Source: [Ruminococcus] lactaris ATCC 29176 (GTDB taxonomy: Bacteria; Bacillota; Clostridia; Lachnospirales; Lachnospiraceae). From it: DNA of 64,000 nt. The stretch covers positions 1,426,001-1,490,000 of the forward strand of contig NZ_CP102292.1 in NCBI RefSeq assembly GCF_025152405.1. The letters run 5' to 3'. This document shows, one piece after another, positions 36,489 to 44,437 of this stretch. Every line of letters starts with the position of its first letter. Position 1 is the stretch's first letter. Position numbers and translations under genes: made by a program. The notes under the pieces were generated by a model, which was not told the origin of the DNA, ran no database searches, and saw only the letters and a list, made by a program, of their open reading frames with translations.

Positions 36489-36824
36489 TTAATCAAAAAT
36501 AATCAGTGCCATAAATACAAGATCTGTATCGCCTATATTCTTCATCCCATGTCCTTTTCCATCCGGAGTAAAAGTAACATCTCCTGCTTTTACCGGACGG
36601 ATCACACCATTATCATTATAATCTCCCTCTCCACGCAGGATATAATATGTCTCACTTTCATTATGATGCTCATGATATCCAAGAGAACATCCTGGTTCGA
36701 TCGTCACTTCTGCATATAATCCGCATTTTCCATTTAACTCTTTTTCACCGAGAATATGCTTGATCAGGATATGGCCTTCTCCACCGCACATATTTTCTTT
36801 TCTTTCGACTTTCAGTTCACTCAT
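36489..36824 (-). CDS. Cupin-domain protein
   Basis: A 111-aa single cupin barrel. Metal-ligand motif 1 is GYHEHHNESETYYILRGEG and motif 2 is PDGKGHGMKNIGDTDL. It most likely binds a metal and a small ligand; no substrate can be inferred. It is monocistronic with a promoter at 36909-36937. RBS AGGAGG precedes the ATG. Confidence 0.85.
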   Translation of the reverse strand: MSELKVERKENMCGGEGHILIKHILGEKELNGKCGLYAEVTIEPGCSLGYHEHHNESETYYILRGEGDYNDNGVIRPVKAGDVTFTPDGKGHGMKNIGDTDLVFMALIIFD

Positions 36825-36908
36825 GATTATCTCCTCCTGCTACAGTATTTTATTACGGGACAGGATACCCGTTCTGTATCCCTGCCCCTGCTTTTTTATT
36901 ACTTTTAC

Positions 36909-36937
36909 AGTATAAGCTTGTTGATATTTTTTCGCAA
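36909..36937 (-). promoter_or_regulatory. Cupin gene promoter; rest of the 36825-37184 gap
   Basis: TTGCGA (36932-36937), 17 bases, TATACT (36909-36914). The 360-bp gap has no convincing gene. A hydrophobic 73-codon frame (36853-37074, minus) overlaps this promoter and lacks a ribosome site. Confidence 0.5.
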
Positions 36938-37184
36938 CATTTATCAAAAATTTTAACGGAAGATTTTTCTTTCCTTATCTGAACGCACGCTTTAGAATAT
37001 GCTACTGTCATGACCAGATACATTCCTGCAGCAACAATGATCGCAAGGATTCCTGTATTAAAAAAGAGCTTCAAAATTAATGTCAGAAGAAGTAACAGTG
37101 GAATTTTAACATTGACTCCTGTTCTGAAAGAAACTATACTTTTGTGTAACCTTAATAATAGAATAATTCTGAGGAGATGATTAA

Positions 37185-38456
37185 ATGAATGAAGAACAAA
37201 AAGTGGTTTCTTTTACTATAGAAGATTGCTATCATGTCTGTCGCCTTCTCTATCCTGACAGATCTGAAAAGAAAAAATTAAAACTTGCCCAGAGGCTGCA
37301 CTGGAAATGGCAAAGGAGACCTCCTCTTGAATATCAAATCAACGAGGATTCACTGACCGTATCAGACAAGATTATACTGACTAAAAAGAACCTCCGGAAA
37401 TGTGCCGTCAGTGGAGATTTTTATTTCTTTCAGGTCAAAGACCGGCTGTCACTTGTCCTTTTCAAACCAGCCACTGAAAAACACCGCCAGGCAATGGAAG
37501 ACTTCCTGAGGATCAACGAAATCGAGACACTCCGGGAACTTCCGGCAGAAACATCTACTCTTCCGTGGAATGAAGTTTACAAAATGCGTGTCGGTTCTCT
37601 CTTAAAAAGAGACTTTAAAAAGAGACGGTTTTTTATAATCCATGCCCTTCTGATCCTTCTTCTGACATTTGGCTGCCTTATATGGAATGCTAAGGATTAC
37701 GTTAATTATATTCTCGAAGATGCCGGACTTTCTTCCGCAATCTCCGAACGTATGATGGATACTGTATTTGACTCTCTTCCATCAGATGATATTGAAATTC
37801 TGGGGCAGATCCAGGATAAACTGCAAAATTCTCCTGCTGTAGATGCTCTTGCTGAAAAATATGCCCAGGCTATGGTTCAGGGAATTGCAAGCGGCAAAGA
37901 ATTTGATGAGATCCATGTTGATATCAGCAATGAACTGGTTCAGATTGCCTCCACTGCATTGACCGAAATAAAAAAGCAGATTCCGCTATCCGATGGAATG
38001 GAAAAGCTGATCACTGCTTCTCTTTTATCCGATTCAGCATCTGCCCAGTCGGCGATCAATACTTATGCAGAGGGAATTTATGATGGTTTCAGTAACCGCC
38101 TCGGAGGACTTGTCAACCTATACCGGATCCTGACCTCACAGTTTATGATCCTTTTTATTGCACTTCTGTATATCGGTATGGTCATTGCCTGCATAGTCAC
38201 AACTCCCCTGACCGTTGTGAGATTCAGCTATCCCGCAACTTTTGTACTATTTGGTATTCTCTATTACTTTTTAGTAAATGTCGTCGGAAATACGCTCGTT
38301 GCAAGGCTCAGCAACCGCTTTTTAGGCAGAACAGTATTCCTTGACCCGTCTATGGGATATGCAATGCTTATTGTTGCCATACTGGGAGCAGCCTTTCTCT
38401 TCCTTTGCCTGACTATCAGAATAAAAAGAGAAGAGAAAAAGCTGACTCAGCTCTGA
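37185..38456 (+). CDS. Unknown membrane protein, 423 aa
   Basis: I do not recognise a family. Residues 1-145 are cytoplasmic, basic in the early part (RSEKKKLKLAQRLHWKWQRR) and with a beta-rich PH/YcxB-like look (DSLTVSDKIILTKKNLRKCA). A membrane segment lies at about 149-166. An extracytoplasmic helical domain is about 170-310, with regular amphipathic helices and a QSAINTYAEGIYDGFS segment. Three closing membrane segments are about 318-338, 345-367 and 388-410, with a basic end. GAGGAG precedes the ATG. Single gene, opposite to the cupin. Confidence 0.75.
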   Translation: MNEEQKVVSFTIEDCYHVCRLLYPDRSEKKKLKLAQRLHWKWQRRPPLEYQINEDSLTVSDKIILTKKNLRKCAVSGDFYFFQVKDRLSLVLFKPATEKHRQAMEDFLRINEIETLRELPAETSTLPWNEVYKMRVGSLLKRDFKKRRFFIIHALLILLLTFGCLIWNAKDYVNYILEDAGLSSAISERMMDTVFDSLPSDDIEILGQIQDKLQNSPAVDALAEKYAQAMVQGIASGKEFDEIHVDISNELVQIASTALTEIKKQIPLSDGMEKLITASLLSDSASAQSAINTYAEGIYDGFSNRLGGLVNLYRILTSQFMILFIALLYIGMVIACIVTTPLTVVRFSYPATFVLFGILYYFLVNVVGNTLVARLSNRFLGRTVFLDPSMGYAMLIVAILGAAFLFLCLTIRIKREEKKLTQL

Positions 38457-38603
38457 GATAATACAGGTTTTTAAAAGAATACACTGAAAGTATATCACCT
38501 TTGCTACTACAAGCAATAGGATCAGTATAATTTTCATCTCACCTCGCTTTCGTTTGTCTTGCAAATATTGTGGTTTGTTTAATTAATATCACAAAACATT
38601 TTT

Positions 38604-38655
38604 GTTTATTTTGTAAACTTTATGCATTGACTTCATCTTTCAGTAGTGTTAACAT
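38604..38655 (+). promoter_or_regulatory. XRE gene promoter and candidate operator
   Basis: TTGACT (38627-38632), 17 bases, TAACAT (38650-38655). Immediately upstream is the palindrome GTTTA-TTTTG-TAAAC (38604-38618), a plausible site for the encoded regulator. The rest of the 220-bp gap 38457-38676 shows nothing else. Confidence 0.55.
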
Positions 38656-38676
38656 CAATTCAAGGGAGGTGAGACT

Positions 38677-39051
38677 ATGACACAGGGTGAAAGAGTGCGA
38701 ATGATAAGAAAGCATCCTAATGTCAATCTTACGTTAGAAAAGTTTGGCGAAAAATTAGGAATCAAAAAATCTGCTCTTAGCTTAATTGAAAATGGAAAAA
38801 ATAATTTAACTGAACAAATGGCTAAATCCATCTGCCGTGAGTTCCGAGTAAATTACTTTTGGCTCACCGGAGAAAAAGGAGAGCCTTTCATTAATATCCC
38901 TGATACTGCTTTGGATGATCTTGCCGATGATTACGATCTTGATAATATAGATAAAAAGATTATTCAGAAGTATCTGGAGCTGAGTGCTGATCAGCGTGAC
39001 GTGATTAAAGCTTACCTGAGAAGTCTCTGCGAAGACGAAAAAAGCGGGTGA
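38677..39051 (+). CDS. XRE-family transcriptional regulator
   Basis: A 124-aa protein. An N-terminal helix-turn-helix (about 5-65) has LTLEKFGEKLGIKKSALSLI and the recognition helix followed by ENGKNNLTEQMAKSICREF. A short C-terminal helix pair (DDYDLDNIDKKIIQKYLEL and a segment with LSADQRDVIKAYLRSL) is typical of phage-type repressors in Clostridia. RBS GGGAGGTGAG. The 206 bp after it, up to the Uma2 gene, encode at most a 27-codon frame (MYVLKSGDPDYQ...) that may be a fragment. Confidence 0.88.
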   Translation: MTQGERVRMIRKHPNVNLTLEKFGEKLGIKKSALSLIENGKNNLTEQMAKSICREFRVNYFWLTGEKGEPFINIPDTALDDLADDYDLDNIDKKIIQKYLELSADQRDVIKAYLRSLCEDEKSG

Positions 39052-39257
39052 TTCACCCGTCTTTTCTGATGAAGTACTTATGTATGTATTGAAATCCGGA
39101 GATCCTGATTATCAGCCATCCTGCTCACAGGATGACCTCAGGAAAGAACTCGGATTTTAATTTTGACATAGGTGAATAAATTGTTTAATGACCATTTTCC
39201 CACTTGGGCAAAATGGTGAACACTACTCAGAAACTCGATTAGAAAGGACGTAAGCAT

Positions 39258-39803
39258 ATGCCATTACCAAAATCAAACAACTATACAATTGAAGATATCT
39301 ACTCTCTTCCTGATGGACAGCGTGCTGAGCTGATCGATGGACAGATCTATAATATGGCTCCACTGAGTCCCTTCCACCAGGAACTGGTAATGGAGCTTTC
39401 CGCAACTCTTCGCGATTACATCAAAAAGAACAGCGGACCGTGCAAAGTTTACCCTGCTCCATTTGCCGTTTTTCTTAATCAGGACGACCACAATTATGTA
39501 GAACCAGATATCTCCGTGATTTGTGATCCTAACCGGATTAATGAAAAAGGATGTAATGGTGCTCCTGATTTTATTATAGAGATCGTATCACCAAGCAGCC
39601 AACGCATGGATTACCTCACAAAATTGTTTAAATACCGTACAGCCGGTGTTCGTGAATACTGGATTGTGAATCCAATGAAGCAAACGGTTCAGACCTACTT
39701 CTTTGGTGACGTAGAAGATTCCAATCAATATTCTTTTGATGATGAGATTTCTGTTGGGATCTACGATGATTTGAAGATCTGTATTGCAGATTTACTGAAA
39801 TAA
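39258..39803 (+). CDS. Uma2-family (DUF820) endonuclease-like protein
   Basis: A 181-aa protein with the PD-(D/E)XK nuclease fold of Uma2. It has DGQRAELIDGQIYNMAPLSP, then YVEPDISVICDPNRI and APDFIIEIVSPSS, containing the conserved PD and E-x-S residues, and KLFKYRTAGVREYWIVNP. Such genes are abundant in cyanobacteria and scattered in Firmicutes; their biological role is not established. RBS AAAGGA upstream. Next to an XRE gene, but with 206 bp between and no sign of an operon. Confidence 0.87.
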   Translation: MPLPKSNNYTIEDIYSLPDGQRAELIDGQIYNMAPLSPFHQELVMELSATLRDYIKKNSGPCKVYPAPFAVFLNQDDHNYVEPDISVICDPNRINEKGCNGAPDFIIEIVSPSSQRMDYLTKLFKYRTAGVREYWIVNPMKQTVQTYFFGDVEDSNQYSFDDEISVGIYDDLKICIADLLK

Positions 39804-39943
39804 AAAAAACGCCTCGGTTCTCTTTTTTAAATATTATTATATTATCGACAAATCTCGGTATACAAATAATCGACAAATAATGTGATTTTCACCCGTTTTT
39901 ACTGGTTTTCAAATTAAAACAAATCAATATTTTCACATAAAAG

Positions 39944-39977
39944 AAAAGCCCTTGAAATGTTGTATTTTCAAGGGTTT
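39944..39977 (-). terminator. Ancestral terminator of the GGGtGRT gene
   Basis: On the minus strand CCCTTGAAAAT pairs with ATTTCAAGGG followed by CTTTTCTTTT. It lies just past the right att copy (40002-40036), which is the displaced original 3' end of the GGGtGRT gene. It now also ends hicAB transcription. Confidence 0.7.
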
Positions 39978-40001
39978 TTCCATATTTACTTGATCTATTT
40001 T

Positions 40002-40036
40002 TTAGAACTTACCAGCCTTAGCAGCTTCCTCAACAG
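40002..40036. repeat. attR-like copy of the 35-bp direct repeat
   Basis: Identical to 43413-43447; displaced 3' end of the GGGtGRT gene. The bases just inside the element read on minus as KATVSVEEAAKAGKF, so similarity decays outside the core. Confidence 0.85.
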
Positions 40037-40053
40037 AAACTGTAGCCTTATAT

Positions 40054-40398
40054 TTAAAGTGCCAATTTGTATAACGCTAATTGATTAAGGCTTACGCCTT
40101 CTTTGTCTGCTTCGATTGCTAAACGCTGATGTAATGACTTAGGCAGCCTTACAACAAACTTCCCGCTATAGTTGTTTACTGATTCCGGTACAGGAATTGC
40201 TAAATTATTTTCTAACTTAACTTCTATATATCCTTCCATAGCTTCGTTAAGGCTTTCGTATAATTCGTCTAACGTATCGCCTGTACTTTGGCAGCCGTCC
40301 AGTTCTAAGATTCTTCCGTAAAAGTAATGCCCGCTTTCGTCGTTCATTTCCTGTACTAATCTTGTATATGGCAGCTTCATATAATCTTTAACTTCCAT
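40054..40398 (-). CDS. hicB: HicB antitoxin
   Basis: A 114-aa protein. A partial RNase H-like HicB fold is about 12-70 (YFYGRILELDGCQSTGDTLD, LYESLNEAMEGYIE). A C-terminal ribbon-helix-helix DNA-binding part is about 80-114 (KFVVRLPKSLHQRLAIEADK). It neutralises HicA and represses the hicAB promoter. The ATG at 40398 has AAGGAG 8 bases upstream. It follows hicA after 50 bp and ends 18 bp from the right att core. The pair probably stabilises the element. Confidence 0.9.
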   Translation of the reverse strand: MEVKDYMKLPYTRLVQEMNDESGHYFYGRILELDGCQSTGDTLDELYESLNEAMEGYIEVKLENNLAIPVPESVNNYSGKFVVRLPKSLHQRLAIEADKEGVSLNQLALYKLAL

Positions 40399-40448
40399 TG
40401 CTCGCACTCCTTCCTTCTTACTCTTATATTATATCCATGTTAGGGGAT

Positions 40449-40676
40449 TTACTCCCCTATCCTGTTTAGAATATCTACTATGTACGCTTTCTTTAATGGG
40501 CTTTCCTGTTTGATTGTTGTTAAGTCGCCTGTTTCTTTGTTCAAGTACTGCTTGTGGCTTCCCTTCTGCCTTACTCCTTCATAACCGTAAGCCCTTAATA
40601 CTTTGTCAGCTTCTTCCGGGCGTATTCCGTTTGGCTGTCTTTTCATTTTTTCAATTATCTTTTCTACGCTTGGCAC
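40449..40676 (-). CDS. hicA: HicA toxin (mRNA interferase)
   Basis: A 75-aa dsRBD-like toxin that cleaves mRNA when unbound by HicB. It has the signature GYEGVRQKGSHKQYLN with catalytic His, and a start MPSVEKIIEKMKRQPNGIRP. GTG start with AAAGGAAG upstream. Toxin-first order with hicB after it is the usual hicAB arrangement. Sequence appears intact. Confidence 0.9.
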   Translation of the reverse strand: MPSVEKIIEKMKRQPNGIRPEEADKVLRAYGYEGVRQKGSHKQYLNKETGDLTTIKQESPLKKAYIVDILNRIGE

Positions 40677-40700
40677 TGTGTCACTTCCTTTCTTGATATT

Positions 40701-40729
40701 ATAGTACCATATATAGTACTATTTGTCAA
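40701..40729 (-). promoter_or_regulatory. hicAB promoter with operator palindrome
   Basis: TTGACA (40724-40729), 17 bases, TACTAT (40701-40706). The near-perfect 20-bp palindrome TAGTACCATATATAGTACTA (40702-40721) occupies the spacer, the expected site for HicB repression. The 145 bp to 40874 hold nothing else recognisable. Confidence 0.7.
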
Positions 40730-40874
40730 TGTTTTTATAATAGGCTCTATCATATCTTCTAATAGTGCGTAATATGGTTTTTTATTTCCCGGTGCTGCTT
40801 TCAAGTTTCTTTTGTCTTATTGTTCATCTTTCCACGCCCTTTCTTGCTGCTAACTCACAGTTAATTACGATTTC

Positions 40875-42323
40875 CTATAATGCGTAAAAATCGTCTTCGT
40901 TTATGTATTCCCGTAACTGGAATAGATCAGCCGTAAGAATACCCGTAGCTTCTGCTATATCTACTTCTTCGACTACTGCCGCCTGGCTCTTTTCTACTGC
41001 TTCCTGGATCTGTCTTTCTGCTTTCTTTGTGTCAGATTCTGACACCTTCTTAACCGTCTTCTTTATCGTATTTTTCAGCGTTTCCACTACTCCGAAGTAC
41101 CCGGCTTCTAGCATAGCTTCCAGCAGTTCCATTAGTTCGTAGTCCCTAAGATACTCTTTGTGCTGTTTGTCCTGGCTTTCTACGTTAAATCCCCGGTTAT
41201 CGAAGTACACCGTATACTCTTTTCCTTCATGCTTAAAGCCGTAGTTTCTCTTTCCTGGCTCATACCTTCTGCACTGCACAGATTTATCTACTGCATCAAA
41301 GTTTGTTTTTGCTTCAGCTATTTTAGACGAATCTCCGCCCGCTAGTGCATCATTATATTCTTGCACTGCCTTTGAATAATCACTCATCCACTTCGCAGCT
41401 GTCTGAACCACTCCATTAGTACCTTTATATTGTGTTGAATCAGCAGCTAATTCGGCAGCTTTTGCCTGTTCATACACCTCTTGATATTTATCCAGAATTT
41501 CATTCGCATCTTTCAGACCGCTTTCAGAATTGCTGAATATAGCATCCAGTACATATGCATAATCGCCACCAAGCTCATCTGATGCCTTACGTACATCAGT
41601 CATAAAATCATTCAGAGCAGCTTCTGCTTGTGAAGCATCTCCATTGAAGAAGATCATGTCATTGCTTGATGTGATTAGATCACCATATTTTTCTTGAGAT
41701 GCTGCTAATGCTTTCTTGATTGCTTCTGACGCAGGGTCTACTGCCTCTTCAAAATATTCACCAAGGAAATAATTACGCTGCTTCTCCATTTCCTTTGTTG
41801 CTTTGTTGATGCCTTCTTGATTTTCATTCAGATATTTATTCGCATCTGATTGGCTTAAGTGTTCCATAAGACCAATCTGCTCGCGCAGAGATCCATTTAC
41901 AAGGTCAATACCTTCAGCTTGACTTCCATATGCCTCAGTAAGCATTTCCTGAATTGATAGCAACTCAGATTTTGCTTGATATGCTTCAGATTCTGTTAGT
42001 GACCCAGATGCTAACTGATCACGCAATTCTACGACTCTGTTCTTATATTCTTCGATAGAATGATTAGATTCCTGCCATGCGTTTCCAGCTTCCTGAGCAG
42101 CTTGAACTTGTTCTTGAATATAGTTGTTGTATGCTTTCCATACAAGAAATGCGGCACCGATACCAGCAATCGCAAGTGTGAGAGGACTGATTGCACCAAG
42201 CATACCTTCAAATGCTAATTGAGCCGCAGCACCAGCATCCGCTAAAGATTTTATTCCACTGGCTGCCTTACCAACAGACAATAGACTTATCGGTGATTTC
42301 ATGGTAAAATTGAATAAAATCAA
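40875..42323 (-). pseudogene. Truncated phage tail tape-measure protein fused to an unrelated phage protein tail
   Basis: Residues ~10-350 resemble the middle of a phage tail tape-measure protein: Ala-rich hydrophobic SPLTLAIAGIGAAFLVWKAY followed by long coiled coil with SLTESEAYQAKSELLSIQEM. The N-terminal part is missing; the frame simply opens near 42300. At about 41275 the character changes to CRRYEPGKRNYGFKHEGKEY, with an EYLRDYELMELLEAMLEAGY segment and Lys-rich helices. I cannot assign that part, but it does not look like tape measure. The frame is uninterrupted, so an internal deletion joined two genes in frame. No other tail genes remain. Probably non-functional. Confidence 0.7.
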
Positions 42324-42337
42324 TAGGAGGTGTGGTT

Positions 42338-42856
42338 ATGTCTTTAATAAAATGCCCTGAATGTGGCAAAGAAATTTCTGACAAATCAGTTCAGTGTATT
42401 CACTGCGGATACCCACTTAATAATAAAACTGATATTTCATAGGATGTTATTTATGCCGGATACGAGAGCAATACAGTAAAATATAAAAATCAGACTAAGC
42501 TCATAGGATGTATAAGACCACTTTTAAAGTTAGACTTAACATCATCAAAAAGGATTATTGACAATCCACCGTATACACTTTTTCGCTCAGTTTCAAAAGA
42601 ACAGGCAGACTGGATATTCAATACGTTGAATCCATTTCAGTGTAAAATCATTCTACAAGAGACGTATAATGCAGTCATACCGAACGCAGAATTGGATTCT
42701 TATATTATGAATGGCGGCTCCACAATTATATGCCCGAACTGCGGTTCAAACCAGATTACAACTGGTCAGCACGGATTTTCATTTCTTACCGGATTTATCG
42801 GTAGCGGAAAGACTATCAATAGATGTGGTAAGTGTGGATGGAAATGGGAACCATAA
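42338..42856 (+). pseudogene. Zinc-ribbon protein gene with in-frame TAG
   Basis: The ATG at 42338 (AGGAGG upstream) opens MSLIKCPECGKEISDKSVQC and CIHCGYPL, a zinc-ribbon with two CxxC pairs. After 34 codons comes TAG (42440-42442). The same frame then continues for 138 codons to TAA at 42856, with YTLFRSVSKEQADWIFNTLN and a second zinc-ribbon (CPNCGSNQITTGQ, FLTGFIGSGKTINRCGKCGW, KWEP). The uniform frame on both sides indicates one gene of ~173 codons broken by a nonsense change, or read through. Function unknown; such small ribbon proteins are common in Lachnospiraceae. Confidence 0.75.
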
Positions 42857-42899
42857 TTTGTGTCATCTTACCAACGCAGACACATGCGTACCATGATTA

Positions 42900-43050
42900 T
42901 AGTGGAAGATAAGTTGCCACTACACGAGGACTATACATTAAAAGTCGCTACACTAGGCAGTAGCGGCTCAAAGGGTGGGTAGTCTCTGAAGATGAAGCTG
43001 TGAGTTTTCGTCCGGCTGATGTTATCCTATCTGTAGAAATATTTCTACTA
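42900..43050. ncRNA. Candidate structured non-coding stretch
   Basis: No open frame of note lies between 42857 and 43155, but several nested stems do. AGTGG/CCACT spans 42901-42921. An outer GACTA/TAGTC stem (42929-42933 with 42980-42984) encloses CGCTAC/GTAGCG (42946-42965). A 16-base palindrome GTAGAAATATTTCTAC lies at 43033-43048. It could be an RNA, an IS200/605-type end with guide-like RNA, or a phage control region. No tnpB or other partner is visible. Confidence 0.3.
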
Positions 43051-43155
43051 GGTACTTAGACTTACTATCACCATATACCATCCAATCATTTGTTTCTGCC
43101 TTTCGCAACATTCACGCTTATTGTTTCCAATTACGTTGTAGTATGATTGGTTTAA

Positions 43156-43269
43156 CCAGTTTCCCAGCAATTGGTCGGACACAACATAAAGGATATAACA
43201 GAATCAACTTACACGGTTCGAGACGTAGAATGGCTACGAACAGATTTGGAAAAGTTGGACCAAAAATGA
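43156..43269 (+). pseudogene. Tyrosine recombinase (integrase) C-terminal relic
   Basis: The frame 43156-43269 reads QQLVGHNIKDITESTYTVRD followed by VEWLRTDLEKLDQK and TGA. This matches the end of a phage-type tyrosine integrase: the GH motif and the catalytic Tyr in STYT, then the closing helix. Upstream in this frame is TAA (43153), and the expected catalytic Arg region is only vaguely traceable in shifted frames (around 43095-43130). It therefore looks decayed. It points toward the left att site 140 bp downstream, where an integrase gene is expected. Confidence 0.6.
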
Positions 43270-43299
43270 GGGAATAGCAACAACGCTACTCCCTCTTTT
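43268..43299 (+). terminator. Terminator after the integrase relic
   Basis: GAGGGAATAGC pairs with GCTACTCCCTC around AACAAC, followed by TTTT. Confidence 0.65.
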
Positions 43300-43301
43300 A
43301 G

Positions 43302-43335
43302 TATACACTTTGTGGTATACACTTAATATACACAT
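43302..43335 (+). repeat. Three tandem arm-type repeats beside attL
   Basis: TATACACTT at 43302-43310 and 43316-43324, and TATACACAT at 43327-43335. They are spaced 14 and 11 bases apart, 80-110 bases from the att core. This resembles integrase arm-binding sites. Confidence 0.5.
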
Positions 43336-43412
43336 AGCATATAGATATGCCAGTTTTTATCAAGTTTCGTCAGTTCTCTGCAAGTCTAGAAATGCAATAA
43401 ATACTGGGTTTC

Positions 43413-43447
43413 TTAGAACTTACCAGCCTTAGCAGCTTCCTCAACAG
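43413..43447. repeat. attL-like copy of the 35-bp direct repeat
   Basis: Identical to 40002-40036; it restores the 3' end and stop codon of the GGGtGRT gene after integration. Confidence 0.85.
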
Positions 43448-44423
43448 CTACTGCAACGGCTACAGTCATACCAACCATCGGGTTGTTACCAGCACCGATC
43501 AGACCCATCATCTCAACATGAGCCGGTACAGATGAAGATCCAGCGAACTGTGCATCAGAATGCATACGTCCCATTGTATCTGTCATACCGTAAGAAGCCG
43601 GTCCTGCTGCCATGTTGTCCGGGTGAAGTGTACGTCCTGTACCACCACCTGAAGCAACTGAGAAATATTTCTTTCCAGCTTCAAGACGCTCTTTCTTATA
43701 TGTTCCTGCTACCGGGTGCTGGAATCTTGTCGGGTTTGTAGAGTTTCCTGTGATGGATACATCTACGTTCTCTTTCCACATGATCTTAACACCTTCTACT
43801 ACGTCGTTAGCTCCGTAGCAGTTAACTTTTGCACGAAGTCCGTCAGAATAAGCCTTACGGAATACTTCTTTCAGCTCTCCTGTATGATAGTCAAGCTCTG
43901 TCTCAACATATGTAAATCCGTTGATACGTGCAATGATCTGAGCAGCGTCTTTTCCAAGACCGTTCAGGATAACACGAAGAGGTTTCTTACGAACCTTATT
44001 TGCTTTCTCTGCGATACCGATTGCACCCTCTGCTGCTGCGAATGACTCGTGTCCAGCCAGGAATGCGAAGCACTCTGTATCCTCTTCAAGAAGCATCTTT
44101 CCAAGGTTACCATGTCCAAGACCAACTTTTCTCTGATCTGCAACAGATCCCGGAATACAGAAAGACTGAAGTCCCTCTCCGATTGCTGCTGCTGCGTCTG
44201 CTGCCTTTGTACATCCCTTTTTGATTGCGATAGCTGCACCTACAGTGTAAGCCCATTTTGCGTTCTCAAAACAGATTGGCTGGATTCCCTCGATCATCTT
44301 GTAAACATCAAGACCGGCTGCTTTCGTTACTTCAGCAGCTTCTTCGATGGAGTTGATTCCATACTCAGCAAGTTTTGCAAGAATCTGTTTCTCTCTTCTT
44401 TCATATGATTCAAATAATGCCAT
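43413..44423 (-). CDS. GGGtGRT family protein
   Basis: A 336-aa protein containing the eponymous motif in SVASGGGTGRTLHPDNMAAG. Other segments are GEGLQSFCIPGSVADQRKVG, GHGNLGKMLLEEDTECFAFL and RVILNGLGKDAAQIIARING. The family is conserved in anaerobic Firmicutes next to NifU-like scaffolds, and its biochemical role is not established; involvement in Fe-S or metal handling is inferred from the neighbour. RBS AAGGAGG, 14 bp after the NifU-like stop. The last ten codons are supplied by the att core of the 3.4-kb element. Confidence 0.88.
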   Translation of the reverse strand: MALFESYERREKQILAKLAEYGINSIEEAAEVTKAAGLDVYKMIEGIQPICFENAKWAYTVGAAIAIKKGCTKAADAAAAIGEGLQSFCIPGSVADQRKVGLGHGNLGKMLLEEDTECFAFLAGHESFAAAEGAIGIAEKANKVRKKPLRVILNGLGKDAAQIIARINGFTYVETELDYHTGELKEVFRKAYSDGLRAKVNCYGANDVVEGVKIMWKENVDVSITGNSTNPTRFQHPVAGTYKKERLEAGKKYFSVASGGGTGRTLHPDNMAAGPASYGMTDTMGRMHSDAQFAGSSSVPAHVEMMGLIGAGNNPMVGMTVAVAVAVEEAAKAGKF

Positions 44424-44437
44424 TGAAATAGTCCTCC

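Larger units (their letters stand above)
40002..43447. mobile_element. Decayed 3.4-kb integrative element in the 3' end of the GGGtGRT gene
   Basis: A perfect 35-bp direct repeat beginning TTAGAACTTACCAGCCTTAG lies at 40002-40036 and at 43413-43447. On the minus strand it encodes the last codons VEEAAKAGKF and stop of the GGGtGRT gene. Between the copies are hicB, hicA, a truncated tape-measure chimera, a broken zinc-ribbon gene, a structured non-coding stretch, an integrase C-terminal relic and tandem TATACACTT repeats beside the left att. The ancestral terminator is still next to the right copy. This is the layout of a site-specific integrated prophage or island, later reduced by deletion. 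Confidence 0.8.

Noticed and set aside
36853-37074. Hydrophobic 73-codon frame on the minus strand
   Set aside because: It has no ribosome site, overlaps the cupin promoter (TTGCGA/TATACT) and ends just before the cupin ribosome site. The frame stays open further upstream without a start. More likely incidental.
40875-42323. Intact prophage structural region
   Set aside because: Only one truncated tail gene remains; no capsid, portal, terminase or lysis genes occur between the att repeats.
43201-43240. tRNA-like GGTTCGAGA sequence near 43215
   Set aside because: No cloverleaf can be formed around it, and it lies within the integrase C-terminal reading frame.
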